From NCBI RefSeq assembly GCF_040530035.1, contig NZ_JBEWCD010000002.1, positions 1,116,001 to 1,180,000 on the forward strand: a stretch of 64,000 bases of DNA, read 5' to 3'. The stretch comes from Roseibium sp. HPY-6. Lineage in GTDB: Bacteria; Pseudomonadota; Alphaproteobacteria; Rhizobiales; Stappiaceae. How positions within the stretch are numbered: position 1 is the first letter of the stretch; the number at the start of each line of letters is the position of its first letter. Positions 18,008-27,319 of this stretch are shown here, one piece after another. Below the pieces are notes generated by a model. The model was not told the origin of the DNA. It ran no database searches and was given only the letters and a program-made list of their open reading frames with translations. The position numbers and the translations under genes are program-made.

Positions 18008-18748
18008 CTATATGACATGAACCTTGGTGCCAACGCCGACCCGTTCGTAAAGATCCATGACATCCTCGTTGCGCATGCGGATGCAGCCGGAGGAAACCGC
18101 GTGGCCAATAGTCCAGGGTTCGTTGGAGCCGTGGATACGGTAGAGGGTCGAGCCAAGATAAAGCGCACGAGCACCCATCGGGTTTTGCGGTCCGCCTGCC
18201 ATGAAAACCGGCAGGTCAGGGCGGCGCTTGCGCATTGCGGCGGGCGGACGCCAGTCCGGCCATTCCGCCTTGCGCGTTACCTTGTGGGTTCCAGCCCATT
18301 CAAAACCAGGCTTTCCGACACCAACACCATAGCGGCGGGCCGTTCCATCGCTCTGCACCAGATAGAGGAAGCGGGTATTGGTGTCGATGACGATTGTACC
18401 CGGTGAGTAGGGACCGTTGTAATCGACGATTGTCGGCAGGAATTGCGGCGCGATCTGGCGTGTTTGCCGTTTCGGCTGCTGTCGCGCCGGCTCCATGCGG
18501 CGGGACCACCAATTGGCGCGCCGTACCTGAGGTTGTTGAACCTGGCGCCGTTGGGCAGGGGCAACCGCGCGGCGGGCCGCTCCAGGCTGCAGCTGCAGCA
18601 TCCACGGTTCAGTCAGGTTGGGACTAAGCACAAGCGGTGGCGGGGCAACCTGACCGGCTGTTGCCGGCTCCGACCACAGAGCGCCGGTGAGCATGGCTGC
18701 TCCGGCAAAAATCAGTGCATTCAAGGAACGCTTCTTTGGAAAGAACAT
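18008..18748 (-). CDS. L,D-transpeptidase (YkuD) with proline/arginine-rich linker
   Basis: A 246-residue secreted cell-wall enzyme. A signal peptide at residues 1-31 (FAGAAMLTGALWSEPATA, then G) leads to a low-complexity Pro/Gln/Arg linker (about 35-95), then the YkuD catalytic domain (about 105-246). Catalytic signatures are HGSNEPWTIG and SSGCIRMRNEDVMDLY with the nucleophilic Cys. Such enzymes make 3-3 peptidoglycan cross-links or attach proteins to peptidoglycan in the periplasm. In alphaproteobacteria they can also link outer-membrane proteins to the wall. The Arg-rich linker might bind wall or LPS; that is inference. Confidence 0.9.
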   Translation of the reverse strand: MFFPKKRSLNALIFAGAAMLTGALWSEPATAGQVAPPPLVLSPNLTEPWMLQLQPGAARRAVAPAQRRQVQQPQVRRANWWSRRMEPARQQPKRQTRQIAPQFLPTIVDYNGPYSPGTIVIDTNTRFLYLVQSDGTARRYGVGVGKPGFEWAGTHKVTRKAEWPDWRPPAAMRKRRPDLPVFMAGGPQNPMGARALYLGSTLYRIHGSNEPWTIGHAVSSGCIRMRNEDVMDLYERVGVGTKVHVI

Positions 18749-18996
18749 GGCAGTACTCTTTACTCAACATCGACCATATTCACCGGCAATTTAAGGCTGC
18801 CGGTTAACGAACTGGCAACGATAATAGTTGCGCAAGTTCAGCCAATAATGAATCGGGTACTGAGAATTTCAGTAAATGTTTCTTATGGTTAGCCGAGTCT
18901 TGAAGAACACGATTAACAAATTCCTTCAGCCAGAAAGCGCCCGGAAATACTCTGATTGGAGGGTTTGAATTCTTTGCGCTTTCCAGCGTTCTTTGG

Positions 18997-19734
18997 TTAA
19001 CGCACGCGCCGCCGGGCATCTCGCGCCACGAGGGGCAGCAGCGGTTCTGTCTGTTTCTTCGACATGCCCGGACGGATCCGGGGATCGTAGAGCATGTTCA
19101 AAATGATCTGATCGAAGACGGTAAACCGGCTGTGACGGGACGCATCGTTAAAGACTGAGTGCGTCAGATCCTGATTGTCGTTCATGGGGCCGAGGCCTTG
19201 CAGGATCTCTTCAACCAGGCAGCGTTTGAACAGGAACTCGCCTTCATCTGAAACGATCACTGCAGAGGAACGCTTGATACCTTCACGCCCGGAGACCACG
19301 CGTACAAGGCAACGGCCGGGAACCTTGGCCCGCTCGTTTTTGTATATGTCTCTTTGGACCACCGAAACATATTGCGCTCGATCGACCACATAGACTTCGA
19401 AATTGGCCGCTGAGGGGTCGTTTGTGATGCCCGTCTTGAGGCCGCCAATGCGACGGTCGATCTCGCGCACGAAACGGTGCACCACGCGGGTGCGGTCGCG
19501 GCGCGACAGGTTGTGTACATAGAAGGTCACCGGCTGCGTGAACTTCTTGACCAGGTAGGGCCGCCAACTCCAGCTGCGATACTCAAGTCCGAATACTGTC
19601 TTTTCGAAACCCTTGAGCAGTTCTTCAGTCGAAAAAGAATCGTTTGCGGCGCGTACCGGTGTGACGCACATCAGCGTGATAAGAAAAACACTGAAAAGAA
19701 AGTCGGGCGAACGAAGAAAACGCATGCTTTTCAT
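18997..19734 (-). CDS. DUF2927 secreted protein
   Basis: A 245-residue exported protein with signal peptide MKSMRFLRSPDFLFSVFLIT and cleavage near VRAAND. The DUF2927 domain covers most of the rest, with the family's CLVEEILQGLGPMNDNQDL and a DASRHSRFTVFDQIILN region ending in LYDPRIRPGM. The function of the family is unknown; it may be peptidase-like but no full catalytic motif is clear. ATG at 19734 is chosen because it gives the signal peptide; a second ATG at 19725 is nearby. It is divergent from cheZ. Confidence 0.82.
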   Translation of the reverse strand: MKSMRFLRSPDFLFSVFLITLMCVTPVRAANDSFSTEELLKGFEKTVFGLEYRSWSWRPYLVKKFTQPVTFYVHNLSRRDRTRVVHRFVREIDRRIGGLKTGITNDPSAANFEVYVVDRAQYVSVVQRDIYKNERAKVPGRCLVRVVSGREGIKRSSAVIVSDEGEFLFKRCLVEEILQGLGPMNDNQDLTHSVFNDASRHSRFTVFDQIILNMLYDPRIRPGMSKKQTEPLLPLVARDARRRVR

Positions 19735-20006
19735 ATATGTCAGAACGCCTCTTGCAGCCACAATATTGTTCCAGCATCCCGGTCCCTTGGTATTCCTGCG
19801 GAGGCCAAACGGCCGGTTGCCTAAAACTTCCTCGAAAAAGATAACCAAACCGTTTGAGAGAAAAAACAATGTTTGTCGCACTAAGTTGAAGGCCACCTTT
19901 GTCGCATGCGGCAAATCAAGGAAAAACAATTCCTTAAACTTCCCCTGCTACCAATTGACCAATCGCTATTGAAATGCGCCTGCAGGGGCAAGGGACGGGA
20001 GATGGC

Positions 20007-20759
20007 ATGGCCGCGCTGAAGAGATCCTTTCGAGCGGAAAGCTTGATACATATGAATTCCGGGGCCGATACGGACCCCGCCTTTGCCGACGAGCGCCGGC
20101 ACCAGGAAGTGCTTTCAGAAATTGCCAGTCTGAAATCCATGGTGACGCAAGGCGTTAAAGGGCAGGAAAATACGCTCGATCCGGAGGAAATGAGCCAAAA
20201 GTTCATGTCCGAATTCCGGAAGGAAATGTCTGAAGCCGCCAAGCTCAAGGTCGAACTTGACGCGATCTACGAGGCGATCGCACAGACCAAGAAGGAAATC
20301 GCCACCCTTCACCACACGACTGGTTCGAAGGGCGAGGAGATGACCCGGGTCACCAACGAACTTGATGCCGTTGTCGATGGCACCGAAGGTGCGACGGAAA
20401 CCATTCTGGCATCCGCCGAGTTCATTGACGAAACGGCGAACACGCTTTCAGCCCGCGTTGGCAGGGAAGAGGCGGAGCTTGCCAATGACATTCAGGAGAG
20501 GGTCGTCCAGATCTTCGAAGCCTGTAACTTCCAGGATCTCACGGGTCAGCGCATCACGAAAGTGGTCTCTACGCTGCGCTTTGTTGAGGACCGCATCATG
20601 CAAATGATGGATATCTGGGGCGGTATCGAGACCTTCAAGGATATCGAACTCGACGAACGCGAAGCAAAGGAAGGCGACGCTGCCCTGCTCAACGGACCGG
20701 CGCTCGAAAGCGACACGGATGTTGCGACACAGGACGATATCGACGCACTGTTCGCCTGA
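20007..20759 (+). CDS. cheZ: Protein phosphatase CheZ
   Basis: A 250-residue CheZ, which dephosphorylates CheY-P to end a tumbling signal. The signature FQDLTGQRI (catalytic region) lies around residue 175 within a long helical hairpin, and the C-terminal DDIDALFA is the CheY-binding tail. ATG at 20007 follows a GGGAG ribosome site. It stands alone: no other chemotaxis or flagellar gene is in the window, as often in alphaproteobacteria, where CheZ acts on one of several CheY proteins. Upstream is a 272-base gap divergent from the DUF2927 gene. Confidence 0.87.
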   Translation: MAALKRSFRAESLIHMNSGADTDPAFADERRHQEVLSEIASLKSMVTQGVKGQENTLDPEEMSQKFMSEFRKEMSEAAKLKVELDAIYEAIAQTKKEIATLHHTTGSKGEEMTRVTNELDAVVDGTEGATETILASAEFIDETANTLSARVGREEAELANDIQERVVQIFEACNFQDLTGQRITKVVSTLRFVEDRIMQMMDIWGGIETFKDIELDEREAKEGDAALLNGPALESDTDVATQDDIDALFA

Positions 20760-20783
20760 TAGCCAGCTTCATACATTGTCACT

Positions 20784-20807
20784 GCCCGGCGATTTCGCCG
20801 GGCTTTT
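20784..20807 (+). terminator. Rho-independent terminator of cheZ
   Basis: GCCCGGCG (20784-20791) and CGCCGGGC (20796-20803) form an 8-bp stem with a 4-base loop, followed by TTTT, 25 bases after the cheZ stop. A strong textbook terminator. Confidence 0.92.
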
Positions 20808-20905
20808 GTGTTTGTTTGGCCGGTTGAATTGCCGGCATATTGCCGCTTGCAACTTGTCGCTGTCGGAAGTACCAATGAGAACAAAGAGTGAATATTGGGG
20901 TCGTC

Positions 20906-21586
20906 ATGAGCGAGCAAGAAACCGGAAACCAGAAGAAACCCGAGCGCGACCCGATCACAGGTCTCATACACGGTGACGACGGCAAAGATCGGTGCTGGTG
21001 GTACGGCGGACTGGAGGATTACCAGCGCTATCACGACACGGAGTGGGGATGGCCGGTGGATGACGACCGCCGTCTTTTCGAGAAGATCTGTCTTGAAGGC
21101 TTCCAGTCGGGCCTGTCCTGGCTGACGATCCTGCGCAAAAGGGAGGGGTTTCGCGCAGCGTTTGCCAACTTCGAATTTGAGAAAGTGGCGAGGTTCACCG
21201 AGCAAGACGTTGACAGGTGCCTGGAAGACAGCGGCATCGTGCGCCATCGCAAGAAAATCGAGTCGACGATCAACAACGCCAATCGGGCGCTTGAGCTCAA
21301 AGATGAATTCGGCTCGCTCGCCGCGTATTTCTGGTCCTTTGAACCCAAGCCGGAGAACCGGCCCGCCAGGATCGATTTCGAAACGGCAAAAACGCTCGGC
21401 AAGACCGAGGAGAGCACAGCACTTTCCAAAGATCTGAAAAAGCGTGGATGGAGCTTCGTCGGACCAACCACCGTTTACGCCTTCATGCAGTCGATGGGCA
21501 TGGTCAACGACCATTTGGAAGGCTGCTTTTGCAGGGATTTGGTTGAAAAGGCGCGCGCCGAGTTCATCAGGCCTGAACGCGCGTAA
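20906..21586 (+). CDS. tag: DNA-3-methyladenine glycosylase I
   Basis: A 226-residue base-excision repair enzyme that removes 3-methyladenine. The zinc-binding Cys and His (RCWWYGG, then YHDTEWGWPVDDDRRLFE) and the later pair (MVNDHLEGCF) match Tag. The substrate-binding region LEGFQSGLSWLTILRKREGF and RHRKKIESTINNANR are also typical. It belongs to the Tag rather than AlkA family. ATG at 20906 is the likely start; a GTG 18 bases upstream is an alternative. It acts in the cytoplasm on the chromosome and needs no obvious partner here. Confidence 0.92.
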   Translation: MSEQETGNQKKPERDPITGLIHGDDGKDRCWWYGGLEDYQRYHDTEWGWPVDDDRRLFEKICLEGFQSGLSWLTILRKREGFRAAFANFEFEKVARFTEQDVDRCLEDSGIVRHRKKIESTINNANRALELKDEFGSLAAYFWSFEPKPENRPARIDFETAKTLGKTEESTALSKDLKKRGWSFVGPTTVYAFMQSMGMVNDHLEGCFCRDLVEKARAEFIRPERA

Positions 21587-21803
21587 AACAGCGACAAAAC
21601 TGTCGGTCGTCGAAAGCGCGTGTCACCCTCCAAACAATCGACTATTCTAAAACCGCAAAGCGCGCACACGCTGAAATGTCGAGCATCCGAGTAGCACGCA
21701 AGCGCCATATCGAATAAATACGGTTATGGCCGGGCAGTCTGTAGCGTTGATTTTGCCCCGTAACCACAAGCAGGTCGGGGCTTTTAGCGATGGAGGCATG
21801 CAA

Positions 21804-22169
21804 ATGTCTGAAACGGTGAATTGCACAGCGGTATATCCGACGTTTGCGGCGCCGGATATCGAAGACACCTGCAACTGGTACGTGGATAAGCTCGGTTTCA
21901 CGATCAGGTTTCTGTGGGGCGACCCGCCAACCCATGGTGCCATTTTGCTCGGTGGCGCGTGTGTCCATTTCTGGAAAGGCGCACCGCAGTTGAACGAAAA
22001 CTGGCTTTACTTCGACATCGACGATCTGGATGCCATGTACCAGCGCGCCCGGGAAAATGCAGTCGAGATCTCCCGAGAACCGGAGACATATCCCTGGGGA
22101 ATGCGCGAATTCAATGCGGTCGACCTCAACGGTTACAATATTCGTTTCGGTCAGCACATGGGTGTTTAG
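21804..22169 (+). CDS. VOC-family (glyoxalase/bleomycin resistance-like) protein
   Basis: A 121-residue single-domain vicinal-oxygen-chelate protein. It shows the YPTFAAPDIEDTCNWYVDKL beta-alpha-beta unit, a GAILLGGACVHFWKG strand pair and the DLNGYNIRFGQHM ending. Metal ligands are only partly clear, so its activity (glyoxalase, dioxygenase or antibiotic binding) is unknown. ATG at 21804 has GGAGG 7 bases upstream; ATG at 21798 is too close to that site. It converges on the TPR protein with about 64 bases between. Confidence 0.75.
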   Translation: MSETVNCTAVYPTFAAPDIEDTCNWYVDKLGFTIRFLWGDPPTHGAILLGGACVHFWKGAPQLNENWLYFDIDDLDAMYQRARENAVEISREPETYPWGMREFNAVDLNGYNIRFGQHMGV

Positions 22170-22233
22170 ACGAGGCAGCGGCGACGTTTAGACCAGCTGG
22201 CGGCAGGATCTGGGTCGAGAAGTGGTTCAACGC

Positions 22234-24255
22234 TTATTCAAGCGCGGCCCGCTTGCTTCTCACTCTCTCCAACGCAAGACTTTCTTCCTCAAGGTCCGCT
22301 TCGACTTCCGCGTCTTTGAAAGAATTGATCGCCAGCTCCAGGAACTGCTCGGCTTTTTTGAGTTCTGCCAACGGCTCCGGGCAGTTTTCCATGTCCGCCA
22401 TGCTTTCCAACACAGCGGCGATCGTGACGAGCGTTTGTGACGCCGGGTAGGCAGATCCGGTCTTCTGCTGGATTTCAAGGACTTGTTGCAGGTCAGCGAT
22501 CGCCGACCGCATCGCGCTCAATCCTTCTTCTCCGCCCGCATTTCCCATTAAGGAAAGGCAGAGAGCGCGGCCAAAAAGGGTTGATGACCAGTCGATGGGA
22601 TTGTCCTCTGGAGAGAGCAGTTCGAGTGCTTCCGTGTAATAACGGAACGCGGTTTGAAGAAGGTTCCTCCGTGACGCGCCTTCAAGATAAACGGCCACTC
22701 GCGTCAGAATATTCGCCTGATTGTAGCGATTGATCCGCCATTCATCGGGAGTGTCTTCTCGCGAGAGATAAGTTTCGACGTCTTCCAGTGCATCCGCAGC
22801 CTGGACCAGATAGGTGTGTTCCTTTTCAGGGTCGGTGCTGGCGAGGTGCCTCAGGGTCGATGCAAGACCAGTTTTTGCAGCGAGCCAGTTTGCGCGATCC
22901 GTTTCCACATCGAGTATCTCGATCGCCTCGACGAGATGGCGTTCTGCGTCTTTGAGGTGCGCTTCGGTGGGCCCTCCTGGCTCGCGCAGCGCCCTTTCCG
23001 TCAGGACGCTGGCAAGGCTTGTAATAACGGCCGCACGTGTCGCCTCGTTGCCACCGTCGATCTCAAGCGTCTTGAGAAGAAAGCCATAAACCTCTGCTGC
23101 CCGATCAAAACAATCTGTTGCAGCTTGCCCGGCCAGCATGCGCCCCTGTGCATCGAGCATGGTTGCATAATCATGGTTCATCGCGAACAATTCGCCGATA
23201 GGAAGAGCTCCCATGGCTTCTGGAATTGCGCTTTCAGCCAGATCAATCGCGTCCTCAATGGCGCTGCCGCCGTAGGTGCTACCATGAGCATGGACTTGCC
23301 TTGCCGCCTCGAATTTCCGGCGATGGCTTTCGGCCGCATCCACCACTGCGAAGCTGTTTGCGGCGGTCACCAGTAAATTCTTCGCTTCTTGCGGGTCGCC
23401 GCGCAGAAACGCAACGCGCGCCTGGGCCTCCATCACTTTGGCGTTGTCTTCCAGAAGCTTACGCAAAGCGTCGTTCGTCGCCTCCCGGATCGTACTCAGA
23501 AGACGATCGGCTTCCTCCAGATCCAGATCGGTGATTGCGGTATCGACACCAGAAAGTACGGTATCGATCCGCTGGCTGGTCCCGCGAAGAGCTTTGACTT
23601 CCGCTTTGAGGGCGCGGTAGTCGCGTGCCTTTCCGATCAGGAAAGCTCGAAGATCCTTAAGCGTCATTGCTTCGGGTTCGGGCTCACCGAACCTCAACGC
23701 CAGGGCTTCGAGCGTGTCGCGCGTTTGAGCTTCCAGGTGGTTCAGCCGGTCGGAGACGCTGTCGATCTTGTCTTCCATACGGTGTGCTGTCTGAAGCATG
23801 TCCGCCATATAGGCGGGCGTCAGGTCGGCGGCGTGCTCTTTTGTGCGCAACAGTGGCGCCAGTGTCGGACTGACAATCGCAAGGAAAAGATCCTGTGTGT
23901 CGGCGCGACGCAGCTCCCCGGTCGGGTCGGTATCGTCAGTGATTTTTGCGAGCATGGCGTCGGCGCAGGCGACTGGGTCCATACCGGCGGCAGTGATCTC
24001 ACCCGGATCCAGCAGACCGATCTCGACCATTTGCAAAAACCGCACATCCGCGTCTTGCGGAGCGTCGCGAAAGCCTTTGAACACGGTTTCGGCTGCTCTG
24101 GTAAGATCAGTTGCCATGTTCGCAACCGACTTCGGCGGGCGCGATGCGACTTTGCGAATGGCATCATAGACGCCGAGCCCGGACTTGAGCCCAGGCGCTG
24201 AGGCTATTCCGCCCATGGCCACAAGCAGCCGGACGGCATTTGCAATGTTGTTCAT
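22234..24255 (-). CDS. Large coiled-coil/TPR protein of unknown function
   Basis: A 673-residue protein I cannot assign to a named family. Order of parts: a helical N-terminal region (about 1-130; MVEIGLLDPGEITAAGM then DLFLAIVSPTLAPLLR) that resembles small effector-associated helical domains of conflict-type proteins; a coiled coil (about 140-250); and a TPR-like helical repeat region (about 260-660; e.g. RHLVEAIEILDVETDRANW and TAFRYYTEALELL). No P-loop, kinase, protease or nuclease motif is seen. No signal peptide. The start is uncertain: GTG at 24261 has GGAG 6 bases before it, ATG at 24255 is used here, TTG at 24264 is possible. A small membrane-like ORF lies just upstream on the same strand. 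Confidence 0.7.
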   Translation of the reverse strand: MNNIANAVRLLVAMGGIASAPGLKSGLGVYDAIRKVASRPPKSVANMATDLTRAAETVFKGFRDAPQDADVRFLQMVEIGLLDPGEITAAGMDPVACADAMLAKITDDTDPTGELRRADTQDLFLAIVSPTLAPLLRTKEHAADLTPAYMADMLQTAHRMEDKIDSVSDRLNHLEAQTRDTLEALALRFGEPEPEAMTLKDLRAFLIGKARDYRALKAEVKALRGTSQRIDTVLSGVDTAITDLDLEEADRLLSTIREATNDALRKLLEDNAKVMEAQARVAFLRGDPQEAKNLLVTAANSFAVVDAAESHRRKFEAARQVHAHGSTYGGSAIEDAIDLAESAIPEAMGALPIGELFAMNHDYATMLDAQGRMLAGQAATDCFDRAAEVYGFLLKTLEIDGGNEATRAAVITSLASVLTERALREPGGPTEAHLKDAERHLVEAIEILDVETDRANWLAAKTGLASTLRHLASTDPEKEHTYLVQAADALEDVETYLSREDTPDEWRINRYNQANILTRVAVYLEGASRRNLLQTAFRYYTEALELLSPEDNPIDWSSTLFGRALCLSLMGNAGGEEGLSAMRSAIADLQQVLEIQQKTGSAYPASQTLVTIAAVLESMADMENCPEPLAELKKAEQFLELAINSFKDAEVEADLEEESLALERVRSKRAALE

Positions 24256-24311
24256 CTGCACCAATGGCTCCGGAGCCTCCGCTCTCTCGCTGGAGCAAGT
24301 CTGCCATCACT

Positions 24312-24554
24312 TCAAAGCGCGTGGCAATCTAAGGGCCGGTCCTGAGGAGCGGTTGCGCCCTTCCAGAAAGTGAAGAGATGAAACTTCGCGCTCGCGTAGA
24401 ACCAGATGCCGATCCCGAGTAATGTGGGTCCACAAAGCGCTCCAACTGCTTGGGTAATTTGCTTACGCGCTTCGGGAGGCGTCACGTTCGCAAAGCCGAC
24501 GCTTTCCGCATATTTCAGCGCCGAACGGACAATTTGCCGCGATTTTGAAAGCAA
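24312..24554 (-). CDS. Possible small membrane protein upstream of the TPR protein
   Basis: An 80-residue frame with one clear membrane helix (GPTLLGIGIWFYASA) after a basic N-terminal region. It starts at a TTG with no good ribosome site, so coding status is uncertain. It lies about 50 bases upstream of the TPR protein gene on the same strand and could be its partner. It fills most of an otherwise gene-free 378-base stretch, in which I see nothing else firm. Confidence 0.35.
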   Translation of the reverse strand: MLSKSRQIVRSALKYAESVGFANVTPPEARKQITQAVGALCGPTLLGIGIWFYASAKFHLFTFWKGATAPQDRPLDCHAL

Positions 24555-24634
24555 AACACGTGTTGATACGGATCATCGGCGGCCAAGCCTTGCGCTAGCG
24601 TAGAAATGTCGAATGCAAGTGGACAGGTGCTGAC

Positions 24635-25159
24635 TTGAAAATTCTGATTGCCTACGCATCCACCGAGGGACACACCGAAAAGGTCGCGAAACATATTGGG
24701 GCGAACCTGTCGGCCGACGATCACTTTGTGCTTTATCACAACGTGCGGGATGTTTCCGGAGGCCTTGCCGTTTCGGATTTTGACAAGGCCATTATCGCCG
24801 GGTCCGTTCATTCGGCAAAGCATCAGGGCGATCTTGAATTATTCGTTTTTGCGAACCGGGAACAGTTCGCCAAGATGCCCACTTTGTTCGCGAGTGTGAG
24901 CCTTGCGGCGGCTTTTCCGGATACCAGGGATGAAGCCAGGGGATACATCGACACATTCCAGAAGTCTGCAAGCTGGCAGCCGTCGGAAACGGTATTGGTG
25001 GCCGGTGCAGTCAAGCCCGGTAACTACGACTGGTTTGAAAAATCGGCTTTGCTGGAAGGCGATCTTGCCGGCCATGTCAATGAGGAACTCGCTCAAACAC
25101 GCGAGTTCACCGACTGGGATGCGCTCGACACAACTGTCTCAGATTTTGTCAAAAAGTAA
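24635..25159 (+). CDS. HemG-like flavodoxin-domain protein (probable protoporphyrinogen oxidase)
   Basis: A 174-residue flavodoxin-fold protein of the HemG type. It opens with the FMN-phosphate loop YASTEGHTEKVAKHIG, then shows AIIAGSVHSAKHQGDLELF and SVSLAAAFPDTRDEARGYI, and ends in TREFTDWDALD, mirroring E. coli HemG (protoporphyrinogen IX oxidase, haem synthesis). It is the menaquinone/FMN class rather than HemY. The start is TTG at 24635 preceded by AGGTG. A general flavodoxin-like reductase is possible. It is convergent with hisG. Confidence 0.7.
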   Translation: MKILIAYASTEGHTEKVAKHIGANLSADDHFVLYHNVRDVSGGLAVSDFDKAIIAGSVHSAKHQGDLELFVFANREQFAKMPTLFASVSLAAAFPDTRDEARGYIDTFQKSASWQPSETVLVAGAVKPGNYDWFEKSALLEGDLAGHVNEELAQTREFTDWDALDTTVSDFVKK

Positions 25160-25186
25160 GACAGCAGCTTCAGCGTAAGCTGGTGT

Positions 25187-26155
25187 TCATCTGTCCACTT
25201 TCTCTTTCAGCGGTGCAAAGAGCGGGTTCTCACGCGAGAATACGTAATCAAGTGACTCGACCGTTACCGTATCAGCACCTTCCTCGATCAGGAGCTGGGC
25301 GCAATCGGCGACTGCATCCTGAGGGCACAGAACGTTGACGCGGTGTGGATCGTCGCTTTCGGAAAAGCGCTGAATTGCGCCGACGTTGCTAACGGAACGA
25401 AGCGCCTGCGTGCGATCATCAACAACGGCTTTGACCAGCTTTACGTTCCTGGCAGCTTCTTCTGCGGCAATGCGGTCGAGGATCGCACGGGCTCCAGAAA
25501 GGGCTGAAGTATTCCAGTCGGCGTTAAGAGACGCGACGAGATTGGCCTGGCTCTTGAGAATGACGCCGTCGCTCAGGATCTTGAGGTTGTTTGCGTGAAG
25601 CGTGGAGCCGGTTGTCGTGATATCGACAATGAGTTCAGCAGCACCAGCCGCGGGCGCTCCTTCCGTCGCACCGGCACTTTCCACGATGCGGTAGTCGGCG
25701 ATCCCGTTCCCGGCAAAAAAGGAACGTGTCAGATTGACATATTTGGTGGCAACACGCAGGCGCCGCCCGTGCCGGCTTCGGAAGTCGGAGGCGACATCGC
25801 TGAGGTCGGCCATCGTCTCTACATCGATCCAGGCCTTGGGCACTGCAACGACCACATCGGCTGGTCCGAAACCTAGAGGCGTGACGATGTGAACCGTCGC
25901 CGACGGGTCGGAAATGTTCTCCTCGACAAGGTCGAGACCGGTGACGCCGAAATGAACCGTGCCTTCAGAAAGTGCCCGGGCAATTTCGGAGGCTGACAGG
26001 AAGGCGATCTCGACGGTGTCGAGGCCCTTGATCGCGCCGCGGTAATTGCGTGCGCCACCCGGCTGAAGAACCTTCAGACCGGCGCGCCCGAAAAACGCGT
26101 GCGTGTTTTCCTGCAGGCGGCCCTTTGAAGGAATGGCGATGATCAGCTTGCTCAT
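25187..26155 (-). CDS. hisG: ATP phosphoribosyltransferase HisG (extended form)
   Basis: First enzyme of histidine synthesis, joining ATP and PRPP. The catalytic core opens with [20 protein letters not shown] and includes [24 protein letters not shown] and the PRPP-binding [19 protein letters not shown]. The protein is 322 residues, longer than the short-form HisG (about 210-230) usually seen with HisZ; the last ~90 residues (ending in [15 protein letters not shown]) look like the C-terminal domain of long-form enzymes. HisZ is present just upstream (3-base gap), so this combination is unusual. Both are translated in one operon with hisS. Confidence 0.92.
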   Translation of the reverse strand: MSKLIIAIPSKGRLQENTHAFFGRAGLKVLQPGGARNYRGAIKGLDTVEIAFLSASEIARALSEGTVHFGVTGLDLVEENISDPSATVHIVTPLGFGPADVVVAVPKAWIDVETMADLSDVASDFRSRHGRRLRVATKYVNLTRSFFAGNGIADYRIVESAGATEGAPAAGAAELIVDITTTGSTLHANNLKILSDGVILKSQANLVASLNADWNTSALSGARAILDRIAAEEAARNVKLVKAVVDDRTQALRSVSNVGAIQRFSESDDPHRVNVLCPQDAVADCAQLLIEEGADTVTVESLDYVFSRENPLFAPLKEKVDR

Positions 26156-26158
26156 GGT

Positions 26159-27316
26159 TCAGCTCGTGCCCTCGATACTCGCGGCAATCCGGTCCAGCCA
26201 CATGGAAAATCCGATGGCCGGAACGTTTTCACCGGCACCGAGCAGCGTCAGCAGCTTGTCGTATCGGCCCCCTCCAACGAGCGGGCCACCGATGGCGCCG
26301 GAAGATGCATGGATTTCGAAGACGAAGCCGGAATAGTAGTCAAGCCGGCGGCCGAATTCCGCGGCGAAGGTCAGGCGCGATGGCGCAATCCCTTTTGCCG
26401 TCAAGGCCGACAATCGGCGTTCGAAAGCGGCGATCGGTGCGTCTAGGTCCAGTTTGTTGGATGCACTGAAGTCCCTGAGCGCTTGCACGGCCGCTTCGCC
26501 ATCGGTTTTGAGGGCAAGATACGCGCGAAGTGTCTTTGCTGCCTGATCGTGTCCGCGCGCACCACTTGCAAGGGCGGCTTGCTCCAGAAACCGGTCGGCG
26601 ATTTCACTGGGCGTCCGGCCACCAACCGCCGAAATGCCAGCGATCGACAAAAGGTCTTCCACGACGGCGTGGGCCGCTGCCGGATCCGCGCCTTCCAGCG
26701 CCGACAGAAACCCGAGACGGACATCCCGGCTGTCGTCGTCAGTGGCATTGTCGCCGGCCATGCGATCAATCGCTGACGCAAGCTTGTCCGTCTCGCCGAA
26801 GAGATCACGCAACCGCCGGCGCCAGACATTCGGAAGACCCAACCCCGCAAGGACGGCCGCAAACAGCGCCTCATCTCCAATGCGAATGGCCATGCCCGAA
26901 GCACCAAAGGCGTCCAGCGCACGATCTGAAAGAGCAAGCAGATCCGCATCGGCTTCCGCGGTATCCGTTCTGCCAAGGCTTTCCGCGCCAAGCTGTGGGA
27001 TTTCACCGAGGCCGTCCGGCCTCTGACGAAACACGGGACCGTTGTAGCAATAGGCCGCGGGCAGTTTCGCCGTGCCTGAGGCAACATGCTGGCGGCCAAC
27101 GGGGATAGTGAAGTCCGGGCGCAGACAAAGGTCTGTGCCGTCGGTTCCCTGGGTCAGATACAGTCTGCGGCGGATGTCTTCGCCTGTCAGATCGAGAAAG
27201 ACGTCGGCCGGCTGCAGGATCGGCGGGTTCACAAGATCATGTCCGGCGTCCTTGAACAGAGCCAGCACAGTTTCGATCTTCTTCGGGTCCAAGCCGCTTT
27301 TCTGAGCCGCCGCCAT
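26159..27316 (-). CDS. hisZ: ATP phosphoribosyltransferase regulatory subunit HisZ
   Basis: A 385-residue HisS-like paralogue lacking aminoacylation ability, which in other species partners and regulates short-form HisG. Class II synthetase remnants are visible: LRPDFTIPVGRQHV, YCYNGPVFRQRPDGLGEI and LVGGGRYDKLLTLLG. Its length fits HisZ (about 390) rather than HisS. It lies 3 bases from hisG and 3 from hisS on the same strand, so the three are one operon with translational coupling likely. Confidence 0.93.
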   Translation of the reverse strand: MAAAQKSGLDPKKIETVLALFKDAGHDLVNPPILQPADVFLDLTGEDIRRRLYLTQGTDGTDLCLRPDFTIPVGRQHVASGTAKLPAAYCYNGPVFRQRPDGLGEIPQLGAESLGRTDTAEADADLLALSDRALDAFGASGMAIRIGDEALFAAVLAGLGLPNVWRRRLRDLFGETDKLASAIDRMAGDNATDDDSRDVRLGFLSALEGADPAAAHAVVEDLLSIAGISAVGGRTPSEIADRFLEQAALASGARGHDQAAKTLRAYLALKTDGEAAVQALRDFSASNKLDLDAPIAAFERRLSALTAKGIAPSRLTFAAEFGRRLDYYSGFVFEIHASSGAIGGPLVGGGRYDKLLTLLGAGENVPAIGFSMWLDRIAASIEGTS

Positions 27317-27319
27317 GGT

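Noticed and set aside
20546..21514. A 322-residue leftward frame opposite cheZ and tag
   Set aside because: It crosses two confident rightward genes and the terminator between them.
23389..24201. A 270-residue rightward frame opposite the TPR protein
   Set aside because: The leftward frame is much longer, has a coherent helical repeat pattern and a usable ribosome site; the rightward one has none.
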